Source of the DNA: Flavobacteriales bacterium
GTDB lineage: Bacteria; Bacteroidota; Bacteroidia; Flavobacteriales_D; Sanyastnellaceae
Reading direction: 5' to 3'
NCBI GenBank assembly: GCA_029245065.1
Contig: JAQWQB010000019.1
Span: 1 to 34,851 of the forward strand
Length of the DNA stretch: 34,851 nucleotides
Shown: positions 1-8,424 of the stretch, piece after piece
How the letters are laid out: each line of letters begins with the position of its first letter
Position numbering within the stretch: the first letter of the stretch is position 1
Notes under the pieces: generated by a model
The model's input: the letters and a program-made list of their open reading frames with translations, nothing else
Database searches by the model: none
What the model was told of the DNA's origin: nothing
Made by a program: the position numbers and the translations under genes

Positions 1-735
1 CAGGATGAAGCAGGGCACGGACTGTATTTATATTCAGCGGCAGAGACATTAGGTGTTGATAGGGATGATCTTTTGGCAGACCTTCACTCAGGAAAAGCAA
101 AATACTCTTCAATCTTTAACTACCCTACCCTCACATGGGCCGATATTGGCGCAGTAGGCTGGCTAGTAGATGGTGCAGCCATCATGAATCAAGTCCCACT
201 TTGTAAATGTTCTTATGGACCTTACGCAAGAGCCATGGTGCGCGTTTGTAAAGAAGAAAGCTTCCATCAGCGTCAGGGATTCCAGATCATGTTGGACATG
301 GCCAAAGGAACGCCTGAGCAAAAAGAAATGGCTCAAGATGCATTGAACAGGTGGTGGTGGCCTTCATTAATGATGTTCGGCCCAACAGACGCTGATTCAC
401 CGAATAGTGCTGATTCCATGCGTTGGAAAATCAAGCATTTCAGCAATGATGAACTTCGACAGCGCTTCATTGATATGACCGTTCCGCAAGCGGAGATTCT
501 CGGTCTCACCCTTCCCGATCCAGATTTGAAATGGAATGCGGAAAGAGGTCATTATGACTTTGGCGAAATCCATTGGGAAGAATTCTACAACGTTATCAAA
601 GGCAATGGCCCTTGCAATAAAGAACGTCTTGCTGCGCGAAACAAAGCGTATGACGATGGGAAATGGGTTCGTGATGCAGCAGTTGCACATGCCGACAAGC
701 GCACAGAACGAAGAAAGAAAACCAACGCAGCTTAA
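1..735 (+). CDS. paaA: Phenylacetyl-CoA 1,2-epoxidase subunit PaaA (5' end outside the window)
   Basis: This is the catalytic diiron subunit of the ring-1,2-phenylacetyl-CoA epoxidase, which in the known pathway inserts oxygen into the aromatic ring of phenylacetyl-CoA in the cytoplasm. The frame is open from base 1, so the first roughly 70 residues lie upstream; 244 residues are visible against about 310-330 in the family. Metal-binding ExxH signatures are visible as QDEAGHG at the very start of the window and EESFHQRQG in the middle of the fragment. The Trp-rich segment [12 protein letters not shown] and the C-terminal half also fit PaaA. A TTG at 73 could be mistaken for a start, but the family sequence clearly continues upstream of it. 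The gene is followed after 20 bases by paaB, in the order usual for the operon. Identification is firm; only the true start is unknown. Confidence 0.95.
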   Translation, partial: QDEAGHGLYLYSAAETLGVDRDDLLADLHSGKAKYSSIFNYPTLTWADIGAVGWLVDGAAIMNQVPLCKCSYGPYARAMVRVCKEESFHQRQGFQIMLDMAKGTPEQKEMAQDALNRWWWPSLMMFGPTDADSPNSADSMRWKIKHFSNDELRQRFIDMTVPQAEILGLTLPDPDLKWNAERGHYDFGEIHWEEFYNVIKGNGPCNKERLAARNKAYDDGKWVRDAAVAHADKRTERRKKTNAA

Positions 736-755
736 TTACACCTCACCTTACGAAC

Positions 756-1043
756 ATGAGTAATAAGAATTGGCCTTTATTCGAAATTTTCATTCGAAGC
801 AGACAAGGACTCAGCCACAAACACGTTGGGAGCTTGCATGCTGCCGATGCCGAAATGGCTATTGAAAACGCACGTGACGTATACACACGTCGTCAAGAAG
901 GAGAAAGTATTTGGGTAGTACCCGCATCTGAAATCACGGCTTCTTCGCCTGATAAAAAGGATTCGATGTACGACCCGGCAAATGACAAAATTTACCGTCA
1001 TCCTACTTTCTATGACCTACCTGACGAATTGAAGCACATGTAA
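756..1043 (+). CDS. paaB: Phenylacetyl-CoA epoxidase subunit PaaB
   Basis: This is the small bridging subunit of the phenylacetyl-CoA epoxidase complex; in the known enzyme PaaB connects PaaAC heterodimers and has no catalytic site. The 95-residue length is normal. The N-terminal half shows the family pattern WPLFEIFIRSRQGLSHKHVG, followed by the segment around ENARDVYTRRQEGESIWVVP that is conserved in PaaB. It starts at an ATG 20 bases after paaA. Its TAA stop shares bases with the ATG of paaC (TAATG), so the two are probably translationally coupled. The residues and the neighbours agree, so there is little room for another identification. Confidence 0.96.
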   Translation: MSNKNWPLFEIFIRSRQGLSHKHVGSLHAADAEMAIENARDVYTRRQEGESIWVVPASEITASSPDKKDSMYDPANDKIYRHPTFYDLPDELKHM

Positions 1044-1798
1044 TGGAGCAACACGAAAAATTTGAATACATCCTTCGACTTGGTGACAATGCGTTGGTAT
1101 TGGGCCAACGTCTTGGTGAATGGTGCGGACATGGTCCGGCATTGGAGGAAGATATTGCTTTGACCAATATTTCATTGGACCTCATTGGCCAAGCACGTTC
1201 GCTTTTGGACTATGCAGGGCAAGTGGAAGGAGCCGGAAGGGACGAAGACAAACTTGCTTTCTTCAGAGATGTTCGTCAGTATAGAAATGTCATTCTTCTT
1301 GAACAACCAAATGGTCATTTTGGAGACACCATCGTACGTCAGTTTCTGTATGATCATTTCGCATGGCTCTTTTACAACGAGTTGATGAAAAGCAACGATG
1401 ATCAACTTGTTGCCATTGCTGCAAAATCCATCAAAGAGGTGACCTACCATCGTAGACACAGCTCTGAGTGGATCATTCGTCTTGGAGATGGAACAGCTGA
1501 AAGTAAGGAGAAAGTACAAGATAGTTTAGATCGATTGTGGGTGTATTCAGGCGAAATGCTCACACCTGATAGCCTTGATAAAAAAGCACAAGAAGCAGGA
1601 ATTGGTGTTGACTTGGACGTCTTGAAAAAAGACTGGCATGTCAACGTAAAAGGCGTAATTGAGCAAGCTACCCTGACGCTTCCAGAGGACGGCTGGATGC
1701 ATTCTGGCGGAAAGAAAGGAATGCACAGTGAGCACCTGGGATACATTCTTGCTGAGATGCAACACATCCCAAGAGCATACCCTGACGCAAAGTGGTAA
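1043..1798 (+). CDS. paaC: Phenylacetyl-CoA epoxidase subunit PaaC
   Basis: This is the structural ferritin-like partner of PaaA. In the characterised enzyme PaaC holds PaaA in an active dimer and does not itself bind the diiron centre. The 251-residue length is typical. Family segments visible are LVLGQRLGEWCGHGPALEED near residue 20, ALTNISLDLIGQARSLLDYA near 35-55, DHFAWLFYNEL near 105, and KEVTYHRRHSSEWIIRLGDG near 130. The C-terminal HSEHLGYILAEMQHIPRAYP is also diagnostic. The start overlaps the stop of paaB. paaD begins two bases after the stop, so paaABCD is a tight co-transcribed block. Confidence 0.96.
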   Translation: MEQHEKFEYILRLGDNALVLGQRLGEWCGHGPALEEDIALTNISLDLIGQARSLLDYAGQVEGAGRDEDKLAFFRDVRQYRNVILLEQPNGHFGDTIVRQFLYDHFAWLFYNELMKSNDDQLVAIAAKSIKEVTYHRRHSSEWIIRLGDGTAESKEKVQDSLDRLWVYSGEMLTPDSLDKKAQEAGIGVDLDVLKKDWHVNVKGVIEQATLTLPEDGWMHSGGKKGMHSEHLGYILAEMQHIPRAYPDAKW

Positions 1799-1799
1799 T

Positions 1800-2294
1800 A
1801 TGACTAGCACGTTGTCCATTGAAGATATTTGGAAGCTTCTTACCGAAGTGAAAGACCCTGAAATACCCGTTCTAAATGTGGTGGACATGGGAATTGTTCG
1901 CAATATCCAATGGAATGATGATGTGCTTGAAGTGACCATTACTCCAACCTACAGTGGATGTCCGGCGATGGACGTTATTTCTTTGAACATCAAAAGCATT
2001 CTGCACAAACATTTCGCGGAAAATGTCGCTGTCAAGAGTGCGCTGTTCCCTCCTTGGACAACTGATTGGCTTACAGATGACGCACGTGAAAAACTGCGCA
2101 ACTACGGCATTGCACCTCCTGAAAAAGGCACCTCAGACAAGTCTGCTCTTTTTGCGGAACAGAAAGTTATTGAATGTCCGAAGTGCGGCGCTAAAGAAAC
2201 CACTAAAGTCAGTGAGTTCGGCAGCACCAGTTGCAAGGCACACTACAAGTGCAATGTTTGTCTTGAGCCTTTTGATTATTTCAAGTGTATTTGA
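1800..2294 (+). CDS. paaD: Phenylacetate degradation protein PaaD (MIP18 domain plus zinc ribbon)
   Basis: PaaD is thought to act in iron-sulfur or metal maturation of the epoxidase system rather than in catalysis. Residues 10-90 form the MIP18/DUF59 domain, with DPEIPVLNVVDMGIVRNI and the YSGCPAMDVI segment carrying the conserved cysteine. The C-terminal 45 residues hold a four-cysteine zinc ribbon (CPKCGAKET near the middle, then CKAHYKCNVC), which separates PaaD from plain SufT/MIP18 proteins. The reading frame is open further upstream to 1728, but that stretch lies inside paaC. The ATG at 1800, just past the paaC stop, gives a 164-residue protein of normal length. The reductase gene paaE does not follow; it may lie upstream of the window or elsewhere. 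Confidence 0.94.
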   Translation: MTSTLSIEDIWKLLTEVKDPEIPVLNVVDMGIVRNIQWNDDVLEVTITPTYSGCPAMDVISLNIKSILHKHFAENVAVKSALFPPWTTDWLTDDAREKLRNYGIAPPEKGTSDKSALFAEQKVIECPKCGAKETTKVSEFGSTSCKAHYKCNVCLEPFDYFKCI

Positions 2295-2310
2295 TTGAGC
2301 GAACCAAGGG

Positions 2311-2796
2311 ATGAATGCTGAAGATCGCTGCCCATGTCAATCGGGGAATATCTACTTAAACTGCTGCTCACCCTACCATAAAGGCCTGCCAGCTCCTACC
2401 GCTGAAAAGCTCATGCGATCGCGCTACAGTGCATACGCCCTGCGAAATGTTCAATATTTGGTAGATACTACGCATTCTTCAACTCGCAAAGACCATCCGT
2501 ACGAAGCCATTGAAAAGTGGGCAGAACAAACCACATGGAAACGATTGGAAATTGTGCGCACGGAAAAAGGTACCTTGGAAGACTCGTCTGGAATCGTGGA
2601 ATTCAAGGCCACTTACAACGATGGCAGTTCAAGCGATGAAATACTGCATGAATCATCTCATTTCTTAAAGGAAAATGCCCGTTGGTATTATGTTGATGGG
2701 AAGCATTCACGCATTGCCATTCCCCGTCATCGAATTGGTCGGAATGACCCATGCACATGCGGAAGTGGTAAGAAATTCAAGAAATGTTGCGGGTAG
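2311..2796 (+). CDS. YchJ-family protein with two SEC-C motifs
   Basis: This 161-residue protein has a SEC-C zinc-binding motif at each end: [17 protein letters not shown] near residue 8 and [15 protein letters not shown] at the C-terminus. The middle region contains [20 protein letters not shown], the signature of the YchJ/UPF0225 family, and has the fold size of an NTF2-like domain. The molecular role of YchJ proteins is not settled; the SEC-C motif binds zinc, as in SecA, where it contacts SecB. It starts 16 bases after paaD on the same strand and could be the last gene of the paa transcript. That link is positional only. Family assignment is secure, function unknown. Confidence 0.88.
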   Translation: MNAEDRCPCQSGNIYLNCCSPYHKGLPAPTAEKLMRSRYSAYALRNVQYLVDTTHSSTRKDHPYEAIEKWAEQTTWKRLEIVRTEKGTLEDSSGIVEFKATYNDGSSSDEILHESSHFLKENARWYYVDGKHSRIAIPRHRIGRNDPCTCGSGKKFKKCCG

Positions 2797-2798
2797 GA

Positions 2799-2835
2799 TA
2801 CGTTGGTGAAATAAGGCCGTACGTTGGTGAAATAA
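2799..2835 (+). repeat. Two direct copies of a 16-base word with 21-base period
   Basis: The 16-base word TACGTTGGTGAAATAA occurs at 2799-2814 and again at 2820-2835, a perfect repeat with a 21-base period. It lies between the stop of the YchJ-type gene and the convergent beta-barrel gene. It has no inverted arms and no T-tract, so it does not look like a terminator. Replication slippage or a small regulatory site are both possible; only the repetition itself is visible. Confidence 0.75.
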
Positions 2836-2932
2836 TGGTCTATTTCGGGGTGGAAAGAGTTGGAGAATATTTTGGGAACCACGACCTTTAATCCGGGGAG
2901 GAGGAGTGGTGGCCCCCATGAGCAATAGACCT

Positions 2933-4009
2933 TTACGGACTCACCCAATTGATAGAAACATTAAAATAAGCCGGGTTTGTCAAGTCTGTTTCAGTGTAAA
3001 AAGGAGTATCATCTCCGAAGGGTCTGAAAAAATCTCCCCTGTCAATGTCATACGACCAATTATACCGGTAGCCTGCTTGAGCTGAAATCCAGAACTGCTT
3101 TGAAATAGCGTGTTCCCACGTGACACGAAATCGTAATTCTGAACGACGTAATTCCAAGTCATCGAATCCCAACTGATACTGATCATCGGTATTATTCAAA
3201 CGGAACGTATTCCCTTCAACCTCCCATCCAACAAGCAGCAAATTCTTATCGTTGATGTTTCGTCGGTAATTGAATCTTGCCGGCAAGAGCATTTCCAAGC
3301 CCCATTTTTTATTCGCAGCGGTATAAAGCATGTAGTAGACCGGCACATAGTTCAACGCGCCACCTAAGTATGTTCTACTTAAACCAACTCCCCATATTTT
3401 ACGGTCATTGGATTTCAATCCATAGATCAACGCTCCAGTGAACCTTGTGTACTCCAAAGACTGAATGTTTGACATGGCATAATCTCCATTCAAATTTGCT
3501 CCGAACTGAGCAATAATATAATGTTTGCTATTCAATGGCTTGAATCCTGTAGCTGTAAAACCCATTGAACGCAACGCGTTATTATTTAGCGCAGTGATTA
3601 ATGGGTCTTGGCTAGAAATAGCAGCATTCTTAAAATCGTAATTGGTTTCTGAGTAGGTCAACCCGAGATTCAACAGAAACGAATTCTTTGAATATACAGG
3701 GTAATTGAGCGCGAAACGTGTACCATGTGCTGCATTGATGTCCTCGTTTTGAGGTTGATTCTCAATTCCACCTATGGATGGGTTAAGCGTATGAGCCGTT
3801 TGAAAGTCATATCCAACAGACAATAGTTTTATGGGCGCTTGTCCAAGAACTCGGGAAGAGCAAAACGCTTTGTTCTTCTCCGTTTGCACTAGATTTGAAT
3901 AATCAAATTCCTCTTCTCCTTCTTCTTCCATTGGCGGGTCTTCTTGAGACACCACCGAAAAAGGCAGAAAAAAGAATAGAACAAAAAACGCTAGCAATAC
4001 TCCTCTCAT
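2933..4009 (-). CDS. Secreted beta-barrel-like protein, possibly DUF6268
   Basis: This 358-residue protein begins with a clear Sec signal peptide (hydrophobic residues 4-20, then VVSQEDPP). An acidic stretch, roughly residues 24-40, follows. The rest is built of alternating polar and aromatic strands with Tyr, Phe and Asn at strand ends and short glycine turns, as in outer-membrane beta-barrels (for example YIIAQFGANLNGDYAMSNI and SISINWVSP-like ending VSINWVSP). The pattern resembles the DUF6268 family of Bacteroidota outer-membrane proteins, which I recognise only from general style. It lies 9 bases downstream of the DUF2147 gene on the same strand and probably shares its transcript. Function is unknown. 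Confidence 0.72.
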   Translation of the reverse strand: MRGVLLAFFVLFFFLPFSVVSQEDPPMEEEGEEEFDYSNLVQTEKNKAFCSSRVLGQAPIKLLSVGYDFQTAHTLNPSIGGIENQPQNEDINAAHGTRFALNYPVYSKNSFLLNLGLTYSETNYDFKNAAISSQDPLITALNNNALRSMGFTATGFKPLNSKHYIIAQFGANLNGDYAMSNIQSLEYTRFTGALIYGLKSNDRKIWGVGLSRTYLGGALNYVPVYYMLYTAANKKWGLEMLLPARFNYRRNINDKNLLLVGWEVEGNTFRLNNTDDQYQLGFDDLELRRSELRFRVTWEHAISKQFWISAQAGYRYNWSYDIDRGDFFRPFGDDTPFYTETDLTNPAYFNVSINWVSP

Positions 4010-4018
4010 GTCTGTGGC

Positions 4019-4471
4019 TTAATTGAGTTTCATTCTAACCCAAGTATCTGTTCTTCCTACCAATCCAAATGGATCAAGAGAACCTCGCACTTCTAGCTTA
4101 TTCTTATTAGGCATCTCAATGCTACAGTAATAGGTGCTACCCACTTTCGGATCGTATATGGTACCATCAATCCATTCGTCTTCATCAAAAACAAAATCAC
4201 GAAGGTTGATCATATTCATGATTGGCTTTCCCTCTGGGTCGGTTTTCGGCTTTCCATTTTCATCGTTCGGCTCTTTCAGCCAAACAATTTTTCCGTGGTA
4301 AACATCCTTCCCTTTTTCTTTGAAAATCTTAACGTACGCTGTTCCCTCGCTTGGTTTCCAAATCCCTACGATGTCTCCCGCTTCTGGTTTTTTATCTTCA
4401 AAGGCTTCTAGACCGAAGGCAGTTGAAAAAAATACTACTGCCAGCCCTAATGCGAATTTTCCTAATGTCAT
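4019..4471 (-). CDS. DUF2147 family secreted protein
   Basis: This is a 150-residue exported protein. Residues 1-24 form a signal peptide (MTLGKFALGLAVVFFSTAFG). The mature part shows the DUF2147 layout: DIVGIWKPSEGTAYVKIF near the start, then GKIVWLKEPNDENGKPKTD, the MINLRDFVFDEDEWIDGTIYDPKVG segment seen in pieces across residues 85-110, and a C-terminal GLVGRTDTWVRM. DUF2147 proteins are small periplasmic lipocalin-like beta proteins of unknown role, common in Bacteroidota. It is the first gene of a two-gene minus-strand unit with the beta-barrel-like gene 9 bases downstream, which suggests a shared envelope role. Confidence 0.85.
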   Translation of the reverse strand: MTLGKFALGLAVVFFSTAFGLEAFEDKKPEAGDIVGIWKPSEGTAYVKIFKEKGKDVYHGKIVWLKEPNDENGKPKTDPEGKPIMNMINLRDFVFDEDEWIDGTIYDPKVGSTYYCSIEMPNKNKLEVRGSLDPFGLVGRTDTWVRMKLN

Positions 4472-4881
4472 ATTTACTGCTTTACTGTTTTGTCTTTTCA
4501 GAAGGAATAATCATGCCAAAGACGAATGATCATTTCTTCAGGAACCACAACGATTCTCTGGATGAACACCATTTATTCCGAGAGAAAAATACAACATAAA
4601 TTGAAACAATTTGTTCCAAAGCGCAGCTAGCAGTGAAATAGAAGTCAACGACAAAAGAACTTACTACGACCAGAACTTAAAACCATTTAACTCCTCAAGA
4701 ACCTTGGATAACTTCGATCTGAGAACGACCTTTAACCTTCGGCAAAGGAACGTTTTGCCATTAGAGGAACAAAGAGGACTGTTCATTCAGTACTCATCCT
4801 AGAACTAGTAACAAGATGGTAAAAGTTAAACTGTTCGAACATTACTTTCATTTCATAAAAGGGTCGAAAACGAAGTAATAA
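4472..4881. other. 410-base intergenic region between divergent genes
   Basis: The stretch separates the minus-strand DUF2147 gene from the plus-strand membrane protein and should hold both promoters. A 63-codon open frame at 4611-4802 has no family likeness, no signal peptide and no credible start context, so I do not call it a gene. Seven GAAC tetramers occur between 4657 and 4805, four of them (4673, 4699, 4723, 4748) about 25 bases apart; this may be chance. No terminator is visible. Confidence 0.6.
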
Positions 4882-5292
4882 ATGACCAATACCTTTACTA
4901 TCCACGTCTTCACCACCCTCTTCATGACTGGCTTATGCTGGTTCGTTCAAGTGGTTCACTACCCATTATTCAAGTCAATTAAACTCGACGATTTCCCCCC
5001 TTATGAAGCCAAAAACTTTCGCACGGGTTTCGTTACCATCCCAGTGATGATTATTGAGCTGTGTTCTGGATTGGTTTTGCTGTATCACGACCTGTCGTTC
5101 CTTTTGCTTCTTAATATTGGATTGATTGGAATTACTGGATTAAGCACCGTCATTTTTCAAGTCCCAATTCACCTTAAACTAAGGACAAAAGCCACTACTC
5201 CATTGATCAACAAGCTGATTACCACCAATTGGATTCGCACAATTAGCTGGACCATCCGCACCATTATTTTAGCCTTCCTCCATTCAGTTTGA
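4882..5292 (+). CDS. Small integral membrane protein, four predicted helices
   Basis: This 136-residue protein is almost entirely membrane-embedded. Predicted helices lie near residues 5-25, 50-68, 71-96 and 118-134. The first helix carries WFVQVVHYPLF, a motif I recognise from uncharacterised membrane proteins of Bacteroidota. A short charged loop follows (KSIKLDDFPPYEAKNFR). Arg/Lys residues between helices 3 and 4 (HLKLRTKATT) suggest a cytoplasmic loop there. The ATG at 4882 is the only start that keeps the first helix. No enzyme motif is visible and the function is unknown. Confidence 0.78.
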   Translation: MTNTFTIHVFTTLFMTGLCWFVQVVHYPLFKSIKLDDFPPYEAKNFRTGFVTIPVMIIELCSGLVLLYHDLSFLLLLNIGLIGITGLSTVIFQVPIHLKLRTKATTPLINKLITTNWIRTISWTIRTIILAFLHSV

Positions 5293-5383
5293 AGTCAACG
5301 TTAGGTGCTCTTAATATCTTTTGAAAACTCCATTTCTCAGTGACTTTCGCCTTTCGTAAATTGCTTTTTGCTTAAAGAGAACC

Positions 5384-7699
5384 ATGAAAGTCTGTATTGC
5401 AGAGAAACCAAGCGTTGCCAAGGAAATTGCCAAAGTCATTGGAGCCAATAGCCGAAAAGAAGGATACTTCGAAGGCAATGGCTACCAAGTGACCTGGACC
5501 TTTGGTCACTTTTGTACCCTCTACACTCCCGAAGACTACAAACCACATTGGAAAAGGTGGGACCTCAATTCCCTCCCTATGCTGCCCGAACGTTTTGAAA
5601 CCAAGGTGATGGACGACGGCGGGGTGAAAAAGCAATTCAACATCATTGAGAAGCTGTTCAAAGAAGCAGAAGTGGTTATCAACTGCGGGGACGCCGGACA
5701 AGAAGGAGAACTCATTCAACGATGGGTCATTAAAAAGGCCAACTACGAAGGCCCCGTGCAACGTCTATGGATTTCTTCGCTGACATCGGAAGCCATCAAA
5801 ACCGGATTTCAAGATCTAAAACCTGCAGAAGAATTCGACAACCTCTATTATGCCGGAAGTTCCAGGGCAATCGGAGACTGGCTCTTGGGCATGAATGCCA
5901 CAAGACTTTACACGTTGAAATACGGGGGATTCAAACAAGTGCTTTCCATTGGTCGTGTGCAAACCCCTACCCTAGCTATGCTAGTGAATAGGCACCACGA
6001 AATTGAAAACTTCGTCCCACAACCTTATTGGGAACTTCAAACCAAGTATCGGGACACCATGTTCAGCCATACAGAGGGGAAGTTTTTGAAGAAAGAGGAA
6101 GGCGAAAAATTACTTAACGTCGTCAAGGAAAAAGACCTGGAAGTCAAGAATGTCGAGAAGAAAGACGGTAAAGAATACGCACCGAAACTCTTCGACCTGA
6201 CAGCCATTCAAGTATACTGTAACAACAAGTTTGGCTTTACTGCAGAGGACACGCTTAAACACGTTCAAAAGCTTTATGAAAAGAAGGTAGTTACTTATCC
6301 ACGTGTTGATACCACGTTCCTTCCAAACGACATGTACCCAAAAATCCTGGGCATACTCAAAGGGTTAACCGAATACAGCAATTTCACCGAATCACTCCTC
6401 GGGAAGAAAATTCGCAAATCAACCAAAGTCTTCAATGACAAAAAGGTGACTGATCACCACGCTATCATACCTACTGGTGAGCAGATGATATTGCCCTTTG
6501 ACGAGCAAAAGGTCTACGACATCATTACCCGTCGGTTCATTGCGGTTTTCTACCCAGATTGTAAAGTGGCCAAAACGCAAGTAGATGCCGAAGTTGAATC
6601 GGTGAAATTCGTCGCAAAAGGAAAAGAAATTCTCGACCCGGGTTGGCGCGTGTTGTTCATGGCTGAATCAAAAGACGACCACGACAAGAAAGGTGACGAC
6701 GATAAGGTACTTCCCTCTTTTAAAGAAGGCGAAAGCGGTCCGCATGAACCAGAATTCATTGAGAAAACAACCAAGGCTCCAAGTTACTACACCGAAGCTT
6801 CTCTTCTAAGAGCAATGGAAACCGCTGGAAAGCAAGTGGAAGATGAAGAGCTTCGCGACCTCATGAAAGCCAATGGAATCGGACGGCCATCGACCAGGGC
6901 CAACATCATTGAAACGCTCTTCAAGCGAAAGTACTCTGTCCGTAGAAAGAAACAAGTGCTCCCAACGGAGATGGGCATTCAACTGATCAATACCATTCAA
7001 AATCAGCTCCTCAAGTCTGCTGAGCTCACAGGTATGTGGGAAAAGCAGTTGAAGGAAATTGAAGACGGTGAATTTGGTGCGCGGCAATTCATCGCTAACA
7101 TGAAGAAGATGGTTGACGACTTGGTAGTGGAAGTGCGCATGGAGCGGAACAAGCCCCGACTCGTTAGTGCGAATACGATGGCTCCAAAGAAAAAGGCTGC
7201 TCCTAGTAAAAACAACGCAGATTTGTCTTGCCCAAAATGCAACAAAGGCACGGTTATAAAGGGAAAATCGAGTTTTGGTTGCAACAACTGGAAAGCAGGG
7301 TGCGATTTGCGAATCCCCTTTAAATACTTGGACAAAAAGTTCACAGATAAACAAGTTGAACGCTTGGTGAAAAAAGGAGCTACGACCAAGCTGAAAGGCT
7401 TTAAAATAGAAGGTGAGAAAGTAGAAGGAATCGTATTACTTTCCACGGATGGAACCCTCTCTTTTGAAGCTTCAAGTGGGGCGAATAAAAAAGAAACATC
7501 CACTCCTTCTGGCAAAACCACTTCCATGCCTACTTGTCCAAAATGCGGCAAAGGTTCATTGATCAAAGGGAAAACGGCATACGGTTGCAGCGATTGGAAA
7601 TCGGGATGTGACTTTCGTTTTGCCTTCGACACCATCAAAGAACGTGCAAACGGAAAACCATTGACGAAAGAACTGGTATTGGAGATTATTGCGAGTTAA
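5384..7699 (+). CDS. topB: DNA topoisomerase III (type IA)
   Basis: Type IA topoisomerases cut one DNA strand through a tyrosine and pass the other through the gap; topoisomerase III mainly resolves replication and recombination intermediates. The 771-residue protein opens with the TOPRIM domain (MKVCIAEKPSVAKEIAKVIG; acidic triad region CGDAGQEGE with D103, E107). It continues with GRVQTPTLAML, then YPRVDTTFLP with the catalytic tyrosine at residue 305, and NGIGRPSTRANIIETLF near 510. The C-terminal 165 residues carry two similar four-cysteine modules, CPKCNKGTVIKGKSSFGC and CPKCGKGSLIKGKTAYGC, each ending in WK(A/S)GCD(L/F)R; this duplication is probably the DNA-binding tail. The start is the ATG at 5384. 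A pseudouridine synthase gene follows after 15 bases. Confidence 0.96.
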   Translation: MKVCIAEKPSVAKEIAKVIGANSRKEGYFEGNGYQVTWTFGHFCTLYTPEDYKPHWKRWDLNSLPMLPERFETKVMDDGGVKKQFNIIEKLFKEAEVVINCGDAGQEGELIQRWVIKKANYEGPVQRLWISSLTSEAIKTGFQDLKPAEEFDNLYYAGSSRAIGDWLLGMNATRLYTLKYGGFKQVLSIGRVQTPTLAMLVNRHHEIENFVPQPYWELQTKYRDTMFSHTEGKFLKKEEGEKLLNVVKEKDLEVKNVEKKDGKEYAPKLFDLTAIQVYCNNKFGFTAEDTLKHVQKLYEKKVVTYPRVDTTFLPNDMYPKILGILKGLTEYSNFTESLLGKKIRKSTKVFNDKKVTDHHAIIPTGEQMILPFDEQKVYDIITRRFIAVFYPDCKVAKTQVDAEVESVKFVAKGKEILDPGWRVLFMAESKDDHDKKGDDDKVLPSFKEGESGPHEPEFIEKTTKAPSYYTEASLLRAMETAGKQVEDEELRDLMKANGIGRPSTRANIIETLFKRKYSVRRKKQVLPTEMGIQLINTIQNQLLKSAELTGMWEKQLKEIEDGEFGARQFIANMKKMVDDLVVEVRMERNKPRLVSANTMAPKKKAAPSKNNADLSCPKCNKGTVIKGKSSFGCNNWKAGCDLRIPFKYLDKKFTDKQVERLVKKGATTKLKGFKIEGEKVEGIVLLSTDGTLSFEASSGANKKETSTPSGKTTSMPTCPKCGKGSLIKGKTAYGCSDWKSGCDFRFAFDTIKERANGKPLTKELVLEIIAS

Positions 7700-7714
7700 A
7701 TTCATCAAAAAGTA

Positions 7715-8293
7715 ATGAATCACCAGCACTTCATCCTCCACAAGCCTTACGGGTACCTTTCCCAATTCATTACGAACCAAACAAAAGGTACAAGCAAGAA
7801 AAAAATGCTTGGTGAACTGCACCCTTTTCCTGAAGGGACAATGTCCATTGGCAGATTGGATGAAGCTTCGGAAGGACTTCTTTTTTTGACCACCGACGGT
7901 GTTGTTAGTGAGCAAGTACGAAGTGCTCAATATGAGAAAGAGTACTACGCGCAGGTAGACGGACTAGTGACAGAAGAAGCCATTCAGTTGTTGCGCCAAG
8001 GGGTTGAAATTGGTGTGTATGACAAGAAGTACATCACCAAACCCTGTAAAGCACATTTGCTTTCTTCGTCTCCCAACTTCCCTCCCCGAAGCAGACCTGT
8101 TAGAGATGACCGCCACGGACCAACTTCATGGGTTTCAATTACACTCAAAGAAGGCAAATTCAGACAGGTTAGAAAAATGACTGCCGCAGTGGGTTTTCCA
8201 ACGTTGAGGTTGGTACGCGTGCGCATTGGCAAGGTGCTGTTAGGTGATTTATCGTCCGGAGAAGTACTGCCCGTTGAACGTTTTGAAGCCTAG
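7715..8293 (+). CDS. rluE: RsuA/RluE-family pseudouridine synthase
   Basis: The enzyme isomerises a uridine in rRNA to pseudouridine. The 192-residue length, with no S4 domain, fits the RluE subgroup (23S rRNA U2457 in E. coli). The catalytic motif SIGRLDEASEGLLFLTTDG is intact with the nucleophile Asp at residue 49. HKPYGYLSQF near the N-terminus and EGKFRQVRKMTAAVGFPTLRL near residue 150 are the other family blocks. It begins 15 bases after topB and may be co-transcribed. Target-site assignment comes from family likeness only; the general activity is secure. Confidence 0.9.
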   Translation: MNHQHFILHKPYGYLSQFITNQTKGTSKKKMLGELHPFPEGTMSIGRLDEASEGLLFLTTDGVVSEQVRSAQYEKEYYAQVDGLVTEEAIQLLRQGVEIGVYDKKYITKPCKAHLLSSSPNFPPRSRPVRDDRHGPTSWVSITLKEGKFRQVRKMTAAVGFPTLRLVRVRIGKVLLGDLSSGEVLPVERFEA

Positions 8294-8424
8294 TTCCTCT
8301 GACTTCTGTTAGCCCAGAAAAAACCCATGCAATAAGATTATGATTTCCGTAATAAACATAAATAAAACCTTATAATCTTTCGGTTTGATTTTTGTGTTCT
8401 TCTTGTAAACATAAATTCATAGTT

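Noticed and set aside
4611-4802. 63-codon open frame in the divergent gap
   Set aside because: No homologous pattern or start context; the sequence is better explained by the GAAC-rich gap itself.
6806-7638. Two long minus-strand frames opposite topB
   Set aside because: Antisense shadows of a well-identified gene, rich in unlikely residue runs.
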